Shown: in pieces, positions 5,935-7,024 of the stretch
Position numbering within the stretch: the stretch's first letter is position 1
Layout: the number at the start of each line of letters is the position of its first letter
DNA from: Desulfovibrio desulfuricans
GTDB taxonomy: Bacteria > Desulfobacterota > Desulfovibrionia > Desulfovibrionales > Desulfovibrionaceae
DNA: 7,024 nucleotides
Direction of reading: 5' to 3'
NCBI GenBank assembly: GCA_003251995.1
Contig: QKDT01000068.1
Span: 1-7,024, forward strand
The notes under the pieces: generated by a model
Database searches by the model: none
What the model was told of the DNA's origin: nothing
Seen by the model: only the letters and a program-made list of their open reading frames with translations
Position numbers and translations under genes: made by a program

Positions 5935-6698
5935 TGAATGTTTCGTCTGTTCGGCAACGCTTTAGCGCTGCATCCGCCAGTTATGATGCGCAAGCGCAGG
6001 CTCAGCGCCAAATTGCCGCGCGTCTTTGGGCCCTGGCTGCGCCGCATATTGTCCCAGAGGCCACCATGCTGGAAATCGGCGCTGGCACCGGATTGCTGAC
6101 ACGGCATCTTCTGGGTGCGCAGCCAAAAAGGCTGATTGTCAACGATCTGTACACCAGCCCGCAGGTGCAGGATCTTGTGGCGCAACAGCCCGAGGTGCTT
6201 TCCATTTGCCAGGGCGATGCTGAAATCATGGCTTTCAGCGGCGTGTACGACGCGATCTTTAGTGCTTCAACCGTGCAGTGGTTTTTGAACATTGAAAAAT
6301 TTTTCAATCGTTGCGCACAACACCTGCCCAAAGGGCGTTTGCTGGCCTTCAGCAGTTTTTTACCAGGGAATTTACTGGAAATAGCAGAGCTTACAGGTAT
6401 TGGTCTTGGGTATTGCACTGTTGAGGCTCTGCAACTATATTTAGAGCATGAATTTGAACTGCTTGTCATGGAGCAGGGCGCCATACCACTATATTTTGCC
6501 AATCCGCATGACGTGCTGCTGCACCTCCGGCACACGGGCGTAACTGGCATCAAGTCTGTGGGCTGGAACAAGCGCCGTTACCTTGAATTTGTTAACAGCT
6601 ATGCTTCCCGCTATGGTTCTGCGCAGGGTGTCAGGCTGACATATCAGCCTGTATACGTTCTGGCTGCCAGCAAGGGGAACCGTTGTCCCCAAGTATAG
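5934..6698 (+). CDS. bioC: Malonyl-[ACP] O-methyltransferase BioC
   Basis: BioC (254 residues, close to the usual ~250) is an S-adenosylmethionine-dependent class I methyltransferase that caps the free carboxyl of malonyl-ACP, letting fatty acid synthesis extend it to pimeloyl-ACP methyl ester. Visible are the BioC-type N-terminus VRQRFSAASASYDAQAQAQR (6-25), SAM motif I LEIGAGTG (46-53), an acidic residue at the end of strand 2 (D71 in IVNDLY), GDAE (94-97), the family's SASTVQWF (110-117) and LRHTGVTG (198-205) near the C-terminal part. The start overlaps the bioG stop by one base (TAATG) and lacks a strong ribosome binding site, which points to translational coupling. No bioD, bioA or bioB follows in the window; a terminator-like hairpin comes directly after the stop. 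Confidence 0.93.
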   Translation: MNVSSVRQRFSAASASYDAQAQAQRQIAARLWALAAPHIVPEATMLEIGAGTGLLTRHLLGAQPKRLIVNDLYTSPQVQDLVAQQPEVLSICQGDAEIMAFSGVYDAIFSASTVQWFLNIEKFFNRCAQHLPKGRLLAFSSFLPGNLLEIAELTGIGLGYCTVEALQLYLEHEFELLVMEQGAIPLYFANPHDVLLHLRHTGVTGIKSVGWNKRRYLEFVNSYASRYGSAQGVRLTYQPVYVLAASKGNRCPQV

Positions 6699-6700
6699 TG

Positions 6701-6723
6701 GGGTAGCGACCCATTAGATTTTT
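6701..6723 (+). terminator. Weak terminator-like hairpin after bioC
   Basis: GGGT-AGCG-ACCC (6701-6712) starts 2 nt after the bioC stop and is followed by TTTTT at 6719-6723. The stem is only 4 bp and the T-run starts 6 nt after it, so efficiency is doubtful. A second hairpin, GGGGA/TCCCC (6674-6690), lies in the last bioC codons. The change to an unrelated secreted protein downstream supports an operon end here. Confidence 0.4.
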
Positions 6724-6793
6724 CCCCCTTTCCCGGCTCGTTTCATACTTTTTTGGTCGTATTTTGTCTGCTCTGTGTGAAGAGGAGTGTCGC

Positions 6794-7024
6794 ATGAAAC
6801 CAGCGGTCAAACTTATGCACTGGTGTGTCTGTGCCATACTTGTTTTTTGTGGGCAGAGCGTGTGCGCAGCGCCGGTGTTGGCGCCGGACAAAGGCTATAC
6901 TTTTGAATCTGCCAAGGCATATCTTGAAGCGCAGGGCCGTGACCTGGCTGCTTATGAAGACAAGTTTGCCAACGATCAGTTTCAGAATCTTGATGAAGCA
7001 AACCTCATAAACATAAAATACAAG
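6794..7024 (+). CDS. Unrecognised secreted protein, 5' end only
   Basis: The first 77 codons of a gene that runs off the right edge. ATG 6794 has a strong ribosome binding site (GAGGAG at 6782-6787, 6 nt upstream). The N-terminus is a Sec-type signal peptide: basic residues at 2-6 (K2, K6), a hydrophobic core (about 9-20) and a probable signal peptidase I site after SVCA (A25 or A26). No convincing lipobox is seen even though several cysteines lie in the core. The mature start, GYTFESAKAYLEAQG and AAYEDKFANDQF, is acidic and looks alpha-helical, with no motif I recognise. It is probably periplasmic in a Gram-negative cell. It is 95 nt from bioC and probably has its own promoter, which I could not identify with confidence. 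No link to biotin synthesis is visible. Confidence 0.75.
   Translation, partial: MKPAVKLMHWCVCAILVFCGQSVCAAPVLAPDKGYTFESAKAYLEAQGRDLAAYEDKFANDQFQNLDEANLINIKYK

Overview
The window looks like chromosomal DNA from a sulfate-reducing or related anaerobic Desulfobacterota, most like the Desulfovibrio group. This is inferred from the gene content (a ferredoxin-domain aldo/keto reductase, flavodoxin-type flavoproteins, nickel-pincer cofactor genes and a bioF-bioG-bioC cluster), moderate GC and protein style, not from a database match. All recognised genes are on the + strand.

Left part (1-1240): the C-terminal end of an aldo/keto reductase with two CxxCxxCxxxCP iron-sulfur motifs, then a decayed flavodoxin gene (large in-frame internal deletion plus a one-base frameshift), then an intact small FMN-dependent oxidoreductase. 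This resembles an anaerobic redox operon that has lost its flavodoxin.

Middle (1241-3587): a 148-bp intergenic region with two inverted repeats and a possible promoter leads into larC and larB. LarB carboxylates and hydrolyses nicotinic acid adenine dinucleotide, and LarC inserts nickel into the sulfur-loaded product. LarC is one continuous ORF with a long histidine-rich insert. The sulfur donor LarE and any client enzyme such as LarA are not in the window.

A 537-bp region without a convincing gene follows (3588-4124). It holds an exact 2 x 17-bp tandem repeat, several short and one long inverted repeat, and a hairpin plus T-run just before bioF.

Right part (4125-6698): bioF, bioG and bioC overlap end to start and should be translationally coupled. 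BioC methylates malonyl-ACP so fatty acid synthesis can build the pimeloyl chain, BioG removes the methyl ester, and BioF condenses pimeloyl-ACP with L-alanine. A weak terminator-like hairpin follows. The window ends in the start of an unrecognised secreted protein with a strong ribosome binding site and a signal peptide.

I see no clear novel defence or mobile system. The most interesting items are the structured intergenic region before bioF, the flavodoxin remnant, the His-rich LarC insert and a perfect Shine-Dalgarno sequence inside the end of bioF.
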